A DNA stretch of 64,000 bases from contig NZ_PGGO01000008.1 in assembly GCF_003010955.1 (NCBI RefSeq), positions 1-64,000 of the forward strand. Direction: 5' to 3'. The translations under genes and the position numbers were made by a program. This stretch comes from Phyllobacterium brassicacearum. Lineage in GTDB: Bacteria > Pseudomonadota > Alphaproteobacteria > Rhizobiales > Rhizobiaceae. The notes below the pieces were generated by a model. It was not told where the DNA came from. It saw nothing but the letters and a program-made list of their open reading frames with translations, and made no database searches. Of this stretch, positions 52,567 to 62,005 are shown one piece after another. Each line of letters opens with the position of its first letter. The first letter of the stretch is position 1.

Positions 52567-52725
52567 CGGGAACTTCGCGTCACCACACCAATATTTCGCG
52601 CTGGAGTTGAGAATCCTGTACCGGAATTGCCATTCGTTGAACAGGAATCGCCGATTCTTGTCCGAATTTGCACCATTCCTGTTCAAACCTTCCTCGGATA
52701 TCGGATTCTCCGTCCAACCGGATCG

Positions 52726-53085
52726 TCATTGCGTCGCCGCGGCCTTCCTGACTTTGGCAGGCGCCTTGGCGTGCCAGGCGAGTTTGATGCGATGGGCGAG
52801 TTCGGCATCTGAAACGGCGTCGAGGTGCATCAGGACGTACGGCCAACCCTTGTAGTGGTCGGTCTCGAAATAAATGTTCGGGACGTTCTCCATGAGGAGC
52901 GGTTTTTCCTCGAGCGGGCAATGGATGGCAAAGGTGTCTTTGTCTCTCAAGCGGCCAATGAAGGATGTCTTCACTTTCAACGAGGGCGTGCCGTGGGTTG
53001 TGCTGCGGACTAGCTCGGGAAGATGGAGCCCGTCCGCGATCCTCCACACGCGTTCAAATGCTTCGTCGAGCGTATCGGTTGTCAT
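52726..53085 (-). CDS. MmcQ/YjbR family protein
   Basis: 119 aa, YjbR-type DNA-binding-like fold: STTHGTPSLKVKTSFIGRLRDKD, CPLEEKPLLMENVPNIYFETDHYKGWPYVLMHLD. Biochemical role unknown. The ATG overlaps the TGA of the upstream cfa gene, so the two are co-translated. Confidence 0.9.
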   Translation of the reverse strand: MTTDTLDEAFERVWRIADGLHLPELVRSTTHGTPSLKVKTSFIGRLRDKDTFAIHCPLEEKPLLMENVPNIYFETDHYKGWPYVLMHLDAVSDAELAHRIKLAWHAKAPAKVRKAAATQ

Positions 53086-54344
53086 GATTTGTAGAACACC
53101 TGGCGCACATCGATGTATTCGGACCGGAAGCCGGCCTCGCAGTAGAAGAGATAGAACTCCCAGAGCTTCTTGAAACGGCCATCGAAGCCCAGGTGGCGCA
53201 GCCGGTCCCAGGAACCCCAGAAGCGTTGGCGCCATTCGGCGAGTGTCCGGGCGTAATCCTGCGGGAAAACGTTCTCGCGATACATGCTGAGGCCGAAATC
53301 CTTGCCGAGGCTCTTCAGCTTTTCCGGTGTCGGCAGCATTCCGCCAGGAAACACGTAGCGCTGGATGAAATCCGGACGCTTGCGATAGCGATCGAAGGAT
53401 TTGTCATTGATGGTGATGATCTGCATCCCGGCACTGCCGCCCGGATTGAGGCATTCCTTCACTTTGCCGAAAAACACGGGCCAGTATTTTTCGCCGACTG
53501 CCTCGAACATTTCGATCGAGGCGATGTGATCATATTTCCCTGTTTCGTCGCGGTAGTCCTGAAATTTGATGTCGACCTTGTCGGAAAGGCCTGCCTTCTG
53601 CACGCGCTGGGTCGCATATTCGAATTGCTCCCGGCTGATCGTGAGCCCCGTCACATAGGCACCAACCTCACGCGCGACATATTCGGCGAAGCCGCCCCAG
53701 CCGCAACCGATCTCCAAAACCTTGCTGCCGGCCGTGATGCCGATATTGCGGGCGAGGGCGCGGTATTTTGCGGTCTGCGCACTTTCGAGGTCATTGGCAC
53801 CTTCGCCGAACAGCGCCGAGGAATAGGTCATCGTTGGGTCAAGCCATTCGCGGTAGAACGCGTTACCGAGATCGTAGTGTGCCGAGATGTTCTTGCGCGA
53901 ACGCGTCCGCGTGTTGTCATTCAACCAGTGGCGCATTCTCTGTACGGTATTGATAAACCAGTTGGAGCCTCCGGCAAGATCTTCGCCGACCTGCTCATTG
54001 ACGACGAAAAGTTCGAGAAAGGTGGCAACATCGGGGCTGTCCCAGTCGCCATCCATGTAGGATTCGGCGACGCCGATCGTGCCGCCGGCAAAGGCACGTC
54101 GCGGCAGGTTCCAGTTGTGCAGGACAAGCGAAGCGTCCGGCCCGGTTTGCTTGCCGCCCACTTTGAAGACCTTCCTGTCAGGAGTCGTAATCGTCAGAGT
54201 GCCGCGGGGAAGATGGGCGCCGGCACGCAAGGCTGCCTGGGCCTTGAGCGGGAGGCCCTTCAATACCGTGCCAACATTCTCCGGCGTCAGCCATTTGAGC
54301 TGCGCCGGCGTTTCGGAAGATGGGGTGTTTGTCTGATCCGTCAT
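53082..54344 (-). CDS. cfa: Cyclopropane-fatty-acyl-phospholipid synthase
   Basis: 420 aa. It adds a methylene group from SAM across double bonds of membrane phospholipids, commonly in stationary phase or acid. SAM loop VLEIGCGWGGFAEYVA; HYDLGNAFYREWLDPTMTYSSALF and a later EMFEAVGEKYW are strong CFA signatures. Upstream gene of the pair with YjbR. Confidence 0.96.
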   Translation of the reverse strand: MTDQTNTPSSETPAQLKWLTPENVGTVLKGLPLKAQAALRAGAHLPRGTLTITTPDRKVFKVGGKQTGPDASLVLHNWNLPRRAFAGGTIGVAESYMDGDWDSPDVATFLELFVVNEQVGEDLAGGSNWFINTVQRMRHWLNDNTRTRSRKNISAHYDLGNAFYREWLDPTMTYSSALFGEGANDLESAQTAKYRALARNIGITAGSKVLEIGCGWGGFAEYVAREVGAYVTGLTISREQFEYATQRVQKAGLSDKVDIKFQDYRDETGKYDHIASIEMFEAVGEKYWPVFFGKVKECLNPGGSAGMQIITINDKSFDRYRKRPDFIQRYVFPGGMLPTPEKLKSLGKDFGLSMYRENVFPQDYARTLAEWRQRFWGSWDRLRHLGFDGRFKKLWEFYLFYCEAGFRSEYIDVRQVFYKS

Positions 54345-54933
54345 CTGCTCGATCTTTCAGTCTGCCAGCTTAATATTTTGCCGCCAAAAGACAAATGTTC
54401 AAGATGCATTCAACCATCGGCTGTACATGACTGACCGCCACACAGCTCCCTATGGATTTGCCGCTCTGCGAATATGCGCCCCTATCGTTGGCGCATCTGA
54501 GAGATAATATATTAATACCCTGCAGTAATGTGCGAGTAATACACCAAAACAAACCTCGAGATGCGAGGTGATTTCTTTGGAATCTATGCAATCTTGGATT
54601 GTATAATGATACTTTTGTCGAATACCATTCTACATGTTTGGTTGTAAAAATCAACAATACTTCTATTTGTAACAGGCTCGAAAAAGCAAAAGGCCGGGAG
54701 CTACCCGACCTTCCTAAGCTTACCTCAACATCAGTGCCAGTACATCCGTGGTCAAAGATGGAAATAAACTATTCGCTATGGTTCATCATTAGCCGGTCAT
54801 TACGACAAAATGATGACGCAGTGAAAAAGTTGGAAGCGCGTACGCCACACAAATCGCGCTTGGGTACAAGGTGAACGATCATGGTAAAGACCGGGTTAAC
54901 AGGATCGACTTCATTTGATGAAGTCTCGCCAAC
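54345..54933. other. Intergenic stretch, no gene seen
   Basis: About 590 bp, unusually AT-rich around 54500-54670 compared with its neighbours. A weak hairpin (AGGCCGGG with CCCGACCT near 54691-54713) is the only structure. No frame has a ribosome site. Confidence 0.45.
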
Positions 54934-55350
54934 CTAGGCCGGGCCAAGCATTCTGTCCTGGTTTGTCCGTCCGCCCATACACTGATAGCGGACCTCGTAG
55001 CGCGGTTCCATGATGGCCGTCACGTCCTGAGCCGTGCAATTGCGGCCTGTACTGCGCAGAAACTGTTCGGCGGCATCGCGATAGACGACCGGAGGGGTCG
55101 CAACAAGGCTGTTGGCGACGCCCATTCCCAGATTTTTCACGAAGCCTTCTGTTGCACCGCCGCCGGAGCCGGGCCCGATCATCAGGCGCCCCCGCGACGG
55201 ATTGTCCATGATCTCGAACGACTGTCCGCCTGCGGTTTTGAACTCCTGTTTCGGATAACCGCCATAGTTCGATTTTGCATAGTCGATCCCGGCGCACCCG
55301 CTCAACGCAAGCATCAGGAAGGGGGCGGTCAGCCGCAAAGACAGTTTCAT
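54934..55350 (-). CDS. Putative lipoprotein
   Basis: 138 aa with a lipoprotein signal ending LALSGCAG. The mature part has a conserved-looking MDNPSRGRLMIGPG core and a paired-cysteine C-terminus (RNCTAQDVT, RYQCMGG). Probably outer-membrane anchored. Unrecognised family. Confidence 0.85.
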   Translation of the reverse strand: MKLSLRLTAPFLMLALSGCAGIDYAKSNYGGYPKQEFKTAGGQSFEIMDNPSRGRLMIGPGSGGGATEGFVKNLGMGVANSLVATPPVVYRDAAEQFLRSTGRNCTAQDVTAIMEPRYEVRYQCMGGRTNQDRMLGPA

Positions 55351-55422
55351 ATTCACTCCCGGTTTGTTAGGCGCCGTTTTCGCTATCACAATCAACGGAC
55401 CATTTCGTGGATGGTTCCCGCA

Positions 55423-56928
55423 TTATTGGTCAACTAAAGCCCCAATAAGGCCGCCAATGACCTTTCCGGCGGCGGCCGGAAGGTCTTCGGCGATGAGGCC
55501 ACAGCCCAGATGGCGAGCGGCGGCGCCATGGATGTAGACCGCTGCGCAAGCTGCTTCGAAAGGCGGCATGTCCTGCGCCATCAAACCCGCGGCAAGACCG
55601 GCAAGAACGTCGCCGGAACCGGCTGTTGCCAGAAGTGGTGTCCCGTTTGTGTTGATTGCAGCGCGGCCATCCGGCGATGCAATCACGGTATCGGCGCCCT
55701 TATAGATGATGATGGCGTTGGCACGGGCGGCCGCAGTGCGGGCGCGTTCGAGTTTGGATGGAGTAGCGCTCTCGACAAGATCCGGGAACAGCCGCTTGAA
55801 CTCGCCCTCGTGGGGCGTGACCACCAGCCGGACCTGCGGGGCACTTCGCGCTGCGCTGAAAAGATTGTCGGTATGGTCCCGGAAGGATGTGATGGCATCG
55901 GCATCAAGAACCAGTCTGGCCGTGAGATCGCGGAAGAGGGCAAGACCGAATGCGCGCGTCTTGTCGCCAATACCGAAACCCGGGCCGAGGACAAAGCTGG
56001 AGGGCCGGCGTTTCTCGATGAACGACTCCAGGTCGAGCGGGTGATCGCATCGGCTGAGCATGATCGAGGTGAGGTGGGCGGCGTTGACGGCAAGGGCTTC
56101 GTCCGGCGACAACACGGTGACCGCGCCGGCGCCACTTCGCGCAGCACCAAGCGCCGATAGCCTGGCTGCGCCGGTCGAAGTCGCTCCACCGGAAAACACC
56201 GCGACGTGGCCGCGCTCGTACTTGTGGGTGGCGGCGTCGGGTGCGGGAAGAAATGTCCGCCAAAGATCGGGCGTGTTTTCGAAGCAACTGGGCTTTATGG
56301 CGGCAAGGACATTTTCCCGGATGCCGATATCGGCGACGATCAGATCGCCGCACAGCTTTCGCCCGGGGTAAAGCAGGTGGCCGGGCTTCTTGCGGAAGAA
56401 AGTAATCGTGCAATCCGCGTTGAAGACGGTACCGAGTATCTGGCCGCTCGCTCCGTCGAGACCCGATGGGATATCGATTGACAGGCGGTATGTTGGCGCG
56501 TCATTGGCGCGAGCAATTGCAGCTGCAGCCTTGCCGGTCACCGGCCTGTCGAGGCCGGCACCAAACAGGGCGTCGATGATGAGGCTGCCAGACGTTGGTT
56601 CAAACTCGTCGATGGGGCGAGGCCGGACAGGACAGACCTGAAGTGCTCGCGCTGCGTCGGTGCCGGACTTGGGGGCGCCGCTAGACCAGACCTGCACGCG
56701 TGCACCGCTTTCAGCCAGAATCCGGGCGACGACATAGCCGTCGCCGCCATTGTTGCCGGGTCCGCACAGGATGTGGGATTCAGCCGCATCGCCATGATGG
56801 GTGAGGAGATGACTGGCGATGGCGGTGCCGGCGTTGAGCATCAGGCCGTAACCGTCGCCGGGGCCGGTGGCAATCGTCAACCTGTCTGCCTCGCCCATCT
56901 CGGCGGGTGTCAAAATCTCGTGGGTCAT
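55423..56928 (-). CDS. nnr: Bifunctional NAD(P)H-hydrate epimerase/ADP-dependent dehydratase
   Basis: 501 aa, fusion of YjeF_N (1-215: CGPGNNGGDGYVVARIL, IDALFGAGLDRPV) and YjeF_C (230-500: FVLGPGFG, VTPHEGEFKRLFP, ATAGSGDVLAGL). Repairs damaged NAD(P)H hydrates. Length and domain order are standard. Confidence 0.96.
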   Translation of the reverse strand: MTHEILTPAEMGEADRLTIATGPGDGYGLMLNAGTAIASHLLTHHGDAAESHILCGPGNNGGDGYVVARILAESGARVQVWSSGAPKSGTDAARALQVCPVRPRPIDEFEPTSGSLIIDALFGAGLDRPVTGKAAAAIARANDAPTYRLSIDIPSGLDGASGQILGTVFNADCTITFFRKKPGHLLYPGRKLCGDLIVADIGIRENVLAAIKPSCFENTPDLWRTFLPAPDAATHKYERGHVAVFSGGATSTGAARLSALGAARSGAGAVTVLSPDEALAVNAAHLTSIMLSRCDHPLDLESFIEKRRPSSFVLGPGFGIGDKTRAFGLALFRDLTARLVLDADAITSFRDHTDNLFSAARSAPQVRLVVTPHEGEFKRLFPDLVESATPSKLERARTAAARANAIIIYKGADTVIASPDGRAAINTNGTPLLATAGSGDVLAGLAAGLMAQDMPPFEAACAAVYIHGAAARHLGCGLIAEDLPAAAGKVIGGLIGALVDQ

Positions 56929-57018
56929 GCCAGAACTATGCGCTCCCTGGGGACGGTCTGGAGCAAGGTAGAGGTTTCACGTTCATCCCGAAAGCCTTCA
57001 ACGCAAGCACAAGAGTCT

Positions 57019-57327
57019 CTAGGCCGCGCCAAGGCGGACAAGAACAGCGCGCGGAATGCCATAGTGACGAATGGGATCATCGTGATTGCGCAGGCCGCAC
57101 AATTCGCGCTGGATGAAATAGGCATGAACGGCCTGCGCAGCCGCCTTGAGACATAATTGCCGCTCGTGCTCCGCAGCGCCGTTCAATTTCTCCAGCGTCT
57201 GCTCGACCTTTTGCCCGGCGCGACCGAGGGCGGCGGCCGTCTCCGCGATGATCTCCATATCGATGGCGCTCGGCGGACTGTTCCGGTCGAAACGGGCAGA
57301 GATGCTTTGTGGCGATCGAAAGGACAT
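57019..57327 (-). CDS. DUF6665 family protein
   Basis: 102 aa: IDMEIIAETAAALGRAGQKVEQTLEKL and AAQAVHAYFIQRELCGLRNH are the marks of this rhizobial family, function unknown. The start MSFRSPQS at 57327 gives the family length, although the frame extends far upstream. Confidence 0.8.
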   Translation of the reverse strand: MSFRSPQSISARFDRNSPPSAIDMEIIAETAAALGRAGQKVEQTLEKLNGAAEHERQLCLKAAAQAVHAYFIQRELCGLRNHDDPIRHYGIPRAVLVRLGAA

Positions 57328-57459
57328 GGCTGTTCGGCAAATCAATGGAGTTCTGGGTACGCCGGCGATTCGAGCACAAACCAGGTGGCTGTGCAAGAAT
57401 ACAGGCAGGGAACATTTGGGCGTGCAAGGGAGTTGGAACCCGTGAAAGGAGGAATTGTC

Positions 57460-57669
57460 ATGGGTGATCCCAAACCAATGCCCGATCAAGGGCCAGATAC
57501 GAATCGGCCGGTCGATCCTGGTCCGGCGCCACGGCCGGATGAATTGCCGCCCGAACCCAATCCGATGCCTGGGCAAATCCCGGTAGAGGAGCCCCCGCCC
57601 CAGCAACTGCCGGACGAAATGCCGTTGCCTAATCCCGACGAGGTGCGGGAACCGCCGAAACACGTCTGA
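57460..57669 (+). CDS. Small proline-rich protein
   Basis: 69 aa, about one third Pro, with acidic residues and no hydrophobic core (MGDPKPMPDQGPD, then PPEPNPMPGQIP and on). GGAGG precedes ATG 57460. It is likely disordered; role unknown. Confidence 0.65.
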   Translation: MGDPKPMPDQGPDTNRPVDPGPAPRPDELPPEPNPMPGQIPVEEPPPQQLPDEMPLPNPDEVREPPKHV

Positions 57670-57753
57670 TCGTTTCCGCAAGGCATGGTACTTGCCGGCG
57701 ATGGTGATGGGGCTCTAAATTCAAGCTATCGCTTTGGCTGACGGGGTAATGAC

Positions 57754-59133
57754 ATTAACAGGATTGATCGCCGCACGTTACTGATAGCTGCCGCGCTTGG
57801 GCTTGGTCCGGGCGCGTCAAGGCAGGCTAGTGCCGGTGAACACCGGGTCGTAACGACAGAATTCACAATCACAATAGCTCCCGCGGGTTCTTCCCCCGAA
57901 ATCACGGCATCGCCCGCCGAGACGCCAAGGCGCGGCCTGTGGGTGTGGAACTATGTCTCGGCCGTGATCGGGAGCGCCGACGAAGAGAACATCCTGCTCA
58001 ATGAGTGCATTAAGAGCTCGATCACGGATCTGTACTGTTTCGTGACGGAGGAGCTTATCCATGCCAATGCGGAAGCCATGCGCGGTTTCAACGCAAGTGC
58101 CAATGCACTCGGCATCCGCTGCTGGGGACTGGATGGTGACAGGGATTATTTTTCCGATGGCAGCGGTTTGCCCGGCTTGATAGCCAATGTTGATGCTGTC
58201 GCCGCCTTCAATGCCGCTTCCAGCACGGCACAAAAGTTCTGCGGATTCCAGATCGACAACGAGCCGCCAGACACCGGCTCATTCAAGTCCTTCCACAATG
58301 GCATCGCCTCGTCAGTACTCTCAGCCACCGCCGGTTCGGGCGTCTGGCAATCGACCGCTGCCCTCGACCGCGAAAATCTCATGCGCGACTGGGTCGAGAT
58401 GCATCGCCAATGCAAGGCACGCTGCGCCAACAATGGGCTGCTTTTCGCTTCTGCACTTCCGACCTGGTTTGATGACTATTTCGGTGAGTCGATCACCTGC
58501 ACTTATGACCATAATGACGGGGCAGGACCGGTTGGCCAGAACATATTCCTGCATCTCGCCCGCTATATCGACGTGATTTGCGTCATGTCCTATGTGACGA
58601 GCACAGCGAAACTTGTCGATCGCATCCGGTATGAAGCAGAGGCGGCTGCCGCCATGCCATCAATCCAAATCGGAAACTCGATCGAAACTGTGGCGGGTGT
58701 GGGGCAGGGCATTTCCTATGGCGATACCAGGGGCAAGCAGACAAAAGCCGCGGTGTTGGCAGACCTGAACGCGGCGGCCGCGATGTATTCCGGGCTTCCC
58801 GCCTATAACTGGACGAATATTCACGACTGGTCCGGATGGAAAGCGCTGAGACCGGCGTCCATCGATACTTCCATCCCCGTGCCCGGGCCAGTGGAAACGG
58901 TCCGGTCCATTCCAGTAAAGGAGCGACCCCGGGAAACTGTGTCACTTTCAGCCGCTACGATCCCGGAGACTGCTGCAGTTGGGACCGTCATCGGCAGGTT
59001 TGGTGGAGGCAGGAACTACACATTGAGCGACGACCGCGCAGGCTATTTCGAGATTGTGGTGGACGAACTCAGGGTCGCACGCAGGCCGCTCAAGGCCGGG
59101 AACTATATGATTAAGGTGACGTCCAATCATTAG
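57754..59133 (+). CDS. Putative Tat-exported glycosidase-like protein with a cadherin-like C-terminus
   Basis: From the GTG at 57943 the frame gives 396 aa. It stays open upstream to 57742 and encodes an apparent twin-arginine-type signal (DRRTLLIAAALGLGPGASR), but no ATG, GTG or TTG starts it; an ATT at 57754 or 57763 is the only option, or a small indel separates it from ATG 57749. The body (about 60-385 of the extended form: GLWVWNY, FQIDNEPP, CVMSYVTS, YNWTNIHDW) looks like a TIM-barrel hydrolase. The C-terminus (IPETAAVGTVIGRFGGGRNY) resembles a cadherin-type repeat. Function unknown. Confidence 0.7.
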   Translation: MNRIDRRTLLIAAALGLGPGASRQASAGEHRVVTTEFTITIAPAGSSPEITASPAETPRRGLWVWNYVSAVIGSADEENILLNECIKSSITDLYCFVTEELIHANAEAMRGFNASANALGIRCWGLDGDRDYFSDGSGLPGLIANVDAVAAFNAASSTAQKFCGFQIDNEPPDTGSFKSFHNGIASSVLSATAGSGVWQSTAALDRENLMRDWVEMHRQCKARCANNGLLFASALPTWFDDYFGESITCTYDHNDGAGPVGQNIFLHLARYIDVICVMSYVTSTAKLVDRIRYEAEAAAAMPSIQIGNSIETVAGVGQGISYGDTRGKQTKAAVLADLNAAAAMYSGLPAYNWTNIHDWSGWKALRPASIDTSIPVPGPVETVRSIPVKERPRETVSLSAATIPETAAVGTVIGRFGGGRNYTLSDDRAGYFEIVVDELRVARRPLKAGNYMIKVTSNH

Positions 59134-59152
59134 GGTGTCCCGACCCTGGATC

Positions 59153-59299
59153 TCAATTCTCTTCGATGGAAACGCCGCCCTCGCCAATCTAGAGTTCAAT
59201 TCCGGCGGGCCTGGTTTCTTCGCGGTACACATAGATCCCCAGGCCGATAACAGTGACGAGAAGGGCTCCGACTATCAGGTAAAGTCCCTTGCGGCTCAA
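59153..59299 (-). pseudogene. Small membrane protein interrupted by an amber codon
   Basis: From TTG 59299 (AGGA upstream) the minus strand reads MSRKGLYLIVGALLVTVIG, YVYREETRPAGIEL, then TAG at 59189-59191, then IGEGGVSIEEN and a TGA. This type of rhizobial small membrane protein normally has Lys at that place (AAG), so one base change would have created the stop. The 36-aa short form keeps the membrane helix. Confidence 0.65.
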
Positions 59300-59410
59300 T
59301 GTTTTGATCCTGTGTCTTCAAGGAAAGGACCAAGGAGTAACGCTGCACAATAGGTTCCTCTAGAGCTGGCGCCAGGCTCGGGACCAATTGATCTGGCTTC
59401 AATGGGCGGC

Positions 59411-59842
59411 TCATTCGGGTGCGGCAATGCGAATGGGACGTGTTCCGACCGGAGCGCCGGTCTCGCGGTCGATGGTGACAGGATCGATCTCCGTTCCGGT
59501 TTCGGCGTCGAAGAACCGGGTCACGTTGCCGCCGCTGCGATGCTTGCGTCCCCACGCGCCGATCGCAAACAGGACCGGCAGAAAGTCACGGCCGGCCTCC
59601 GTCAGTACATATTCGTCCCGTGGCGGTCGGTCGGAATAGCGGCGTTTCTCCAACAGCCCTTCGTCAGTCAGAGCTGCAAGCCGCGCCGTGAGCATCGTCG
59701 GCGCGATCCCGAGACTCTTGCGGAATTCATCAAAGCGGGTGAGGCCCGCATGGGCATCCCGCATGATCAGCATACTCCATGCATCCCCCACAAGCGCAAG
59801 GCTCCGGGCGATCAGGCATGGCTGGTTTGAAAGATTCTTCAT
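59411..59842 (-). CDS. HxlR-family transcriptional regulator
   Basis: 143 aa winged-helix regulator: CLIARSLALVGDAWSMLIMRDAHAGLTRFDEFRKSLGIAPTML is the HxlR core. Such proteins often sense aldehydes, quinones or redox state. ATG 59842 is chosen over 59881. It is divergent from two oxidoreductase genes. Confidence 0.93.
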   Translation of the reverse strand: MKNLSNQPCLIARSLALVGDAWSMLIMRDAHAGLTRFDEFRKSLGIAPTMLTARLAALTDEGLLEKRRYSDRPPRDEYVLTEAGRDFLPVLFAIGAWGRKHRSGGNVTRFFDAETGTEIDPVTIDRETGAPVGTRPIRIAAPE

Positions 59843-59865
59843 GTTGATATCTTTTTGATAGTGAC

Positions 59866-59886
59866 TTACTACTAAAATCATAGTAA
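59866..59886. promoter_or_regulatory. Candidate HxlR operator
   Basis: TTACTA-N9-TAGTAA palindrome between the hxlR and SDR start codons. Its position suggests control of both. Confidence 0.5.
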
Positions 59887-59931
59887 CTGATTATTCATTG
59901 ATATTCCATGACAAAATGAAGGCAAAAGGCA

Positions 59932-60747
59932 ATGAGCAAAACAGAACGCGGTATCGCCCTGGTCACGGGCGCTTCCTCAGGCATTGGGCTGGTAACGGCA
60001 CAAGCGTTGTGGCGCGATGGCTACCGTGTATTCGGTACCAGCCGAAAGCCGATGCCCAATACGCCGGATGGCACCACGATGCTGATCTGCGATGTAACGG
60101 ATGACGCATCGGTACAGACGGTCGTGGACGAGGTTCTAAGCCGCACAGGGCAGATCGATCTTCTCGTCAACAACGCCGGCATCGGGCTGCTCGGCGGGGC
60201 TGAGGAATCCACGACGGAACAGGCGAAGGCTGTGTTCGACGTGAACATGTTCGGCATCATGCGAATGACAAATGCAGTCCTGCCCGTGATGAGACGCCAG
60301 CGCAGGGGCCGAATTGTCAACCTCAGTTCCATACTCGGACTGATCCCCGCGCCCTATAATGCGCTCTACGCATCGACCAAGCACGCTATCGAAGGTTATT
60401 CGGAATCTCTCGACCATGAAGTGCGGACGCAGGGCATCCGCATCGTGCTTGTCGAGCCCGGCGTGACCCGCACGTCCTTCGAAGAGAATATCACGCGACC
60501 GGACCGGCCGCTCGCCGTCTACGATACGGTTCGCGGCGACGCAGAGAGGTTGATGCGCGAGATCGTCGCGAAGGGCGATGCACCCGAGGTGGTTGCCGCA
60601 ACAGTCGTGAGGGCAGCCAATGCGGCGTCACCCAAACGACGCTACACTGCCGGCAAAGCTGCAGGACGGGTCCGCTTTCTGCGCCGCTTCCTGCCCGAGT
60701 CGTTCGTCGACAAGAATCTTCGGAAGTTCAACAGGCTTGCCGATTGA
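59932..60747 (+). CDS. Short-chain dehydrogenase/reductase
   Basis: 271 aa, classical SDR. TGASSGIG cofactor loop, NNAG, catalytic Ser in NLSSILG and YASTK (Y-x3-K). Substrate unknown. Divergent from the HxlR regulator; next gene 58 bp downstream. Confidence 0.93.
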   Translation: MSKTERGIALVTGASSGIGLVTAQALWRDGYRVFGTSRKPMPNTPDGTTMLICDVTDDASVQTVVDEVLSRTGQIDLLVNNAGIGLLGGAEESTTEQAKAVFDVNMFGIMRMTNAVLPVMRRQRRGRIVNLSSILGLIPAPYNALYASTKHAIEGYSESLDHEVRTQGIRIVLVEPGVTRTSFEENITRPDRPLAVYDTVRGDAERLMREIVAKGDAPEVVAATVVRAANAASPKRRYTAGKAAGRVRFLRRFLPESFVDKNLRKFNRLAD

Positions 60748-60805
60748 GCGTGCTTCGCCGCATTGCTGGTGCTTCCGGCTCTCCACAGAAACGAAAGTTA
60801 GTGTG

Positions 60806-61807
60806 ATGAAATCATTCCTGATCGATCGCTATGCGAAAGGCGGTGCCCTGCGTTTCACTGAAAGTCCGGAGCCGGAGCTGCGGGAGAACGACGTGATGGT
60901 GGAGATTCACGCCGCCAGTGTGAATGTTCTCGATACCAAGATCAGAGACGGAGAGTTCAAGCTCATCCTGCCATACCGCCTTCCGCTGGTCCTCGGCAAC
61001 GATGTAGCGGGCGTCGTGGTCCGGGTCGGGGCCAATGTCCGGCGGTTCAAGCCCGGTGACGAGGTCTACGCACGTCCGGCCCAGGATCGCATCGGGACAT
61101 TTGCCGAGTATATCGCCATGGACGAGGCCGATGTAGCGATGAAGCCGAACAACCTGACGATGGAAGAGGCCGCATCGATTCCGCTTGTCGCCCTGACAGC
61201 ATGGCAGGTGCTTGTGGAGCGAGCTAACCTACAGAAGGGGCAGAAGGTCTTGATCCATGCCGGCTCGGGCGGCGTGGGCACGATCGCGATCCAGCTTGCT
61301 AAGCATCTCGGGGCATATGTGGCGACGACCACAAGCACAGTAAATATCGATCTCGTCAAATGCCTCGGTGCAGATATCGTGGTCGACTACAAGAAGGACA
61401 ACTTTGAAGAGGTCCTGCAGGATTACGACGTCGTATTGAACAGCCTCGGGACGGATACGCTGAAGAAATCCGTTGGGGTGCTGAAGCCGGGCGGGAAGCT
61501 GATCTCGATTTCCGGTCCGCCGGACCCCGATTTCGCAAAAGAGAATGGTTTCGGCTGGCCGCTTCAACTGGTCATGCGCCTGCTGAGTTTCGGCATCAGG
61601 AGAAAATCGAAACGCCAAGGCATCAGCTATTCCTTTCTCTTCATGACGGCCAACGGTGCGCAGCTTGGTCAGATCACCTCCCTGATCGAGGCGGGTGCCA
61701 TACGACCGGTAGTGGATCGGGTCTTCCCGTTCGAGAAGACCAATGAGGCGCTGGACTATGTCGAGACGGGTCGTGCGAAGGGGAAGGTTGTCGTCGCTGT
61801 GAAGTGA
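60806..61807 (+). CDS. Zinc-independent medium-chain dehydrogenase (quinone oxidoreductase-like)
   Basis: 333 aa, MDR superfamily. The NADPH loop is HAGSGGVGTIAIQLAKHLGA; no zinc ligands are seen at the usual places, as in quinone/enone reductases. ATG 60806 is the family start; the frame opens earlier. Probably co-transcribed with the SDR and under HxlR, suggesting a detoxification pair. Confidence 0.92.
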   Translation: MKSFLIDRYAKGGALRFTESPEPELRENDVMVEIHAASVNVLDTKIRDGEFKLILPYRLPLVLGNDVAGVVVRVGANVRRFKPGDEVYARPAQDRIGTFAEYIAMDEADVAMKPNNLTMEEAASIPLVALTAWQVLVERANLQKGQKVLIHAGSGGVGTIAIQLAKHLGAYVATTTSTVNIDLVKCLGADIVVDYKKDNFEEVLQDYDVVLNSLGTDTLKKSVGVLKPGGKLISISGPPDPDFAKENGFGWPLQLVMRLLSFGIRRKSKRQGISYSFLFMTANGAQLGQITSLIEAGAIRPVVDRVFPFEKTNEALDYVETGRAKGKVVVAVK

Positions 61808-61867
61808 CGCCAAAGATGTGGAGAGCAGCCGCCGCTTCTGGCTCCGATTAGTGAATCCTGAGCCCAA

Positions 61868-62005
61868 TCAGGATGCCGGCGGCGCTTCCACGGCTGGCAT
61901 GGGGGCTCTGCTCGGAAGCGGATCGTCTTGACCGAAGTATGCCAGGGCGCCCAACAGAGCAAACAAGATCAGGAACGCGGCAATCATTGCGCATTGGTGG
62001 ATCAT
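61868..62005 (-). CDS. 45-aa membrane protein
   Basis: GGAGG precedes ATG 62005. One membrane helix (MIAAFLILFALLGALAYF) and a Pro-rich tail. Similar in size to the small proteins common in rhizobia; no function known. Confidence 0.65.
   Translation of the reverse strand: MIHQCAMIAAFLILFALLGALAYFGQDDPLPSRAPMPAVEAPPAS

Noticed and set aside
53193-54434. 413-codon open frame antisense to cfa
   Set aside because: Shadow of a well-identified gene; no protein-like motifs.
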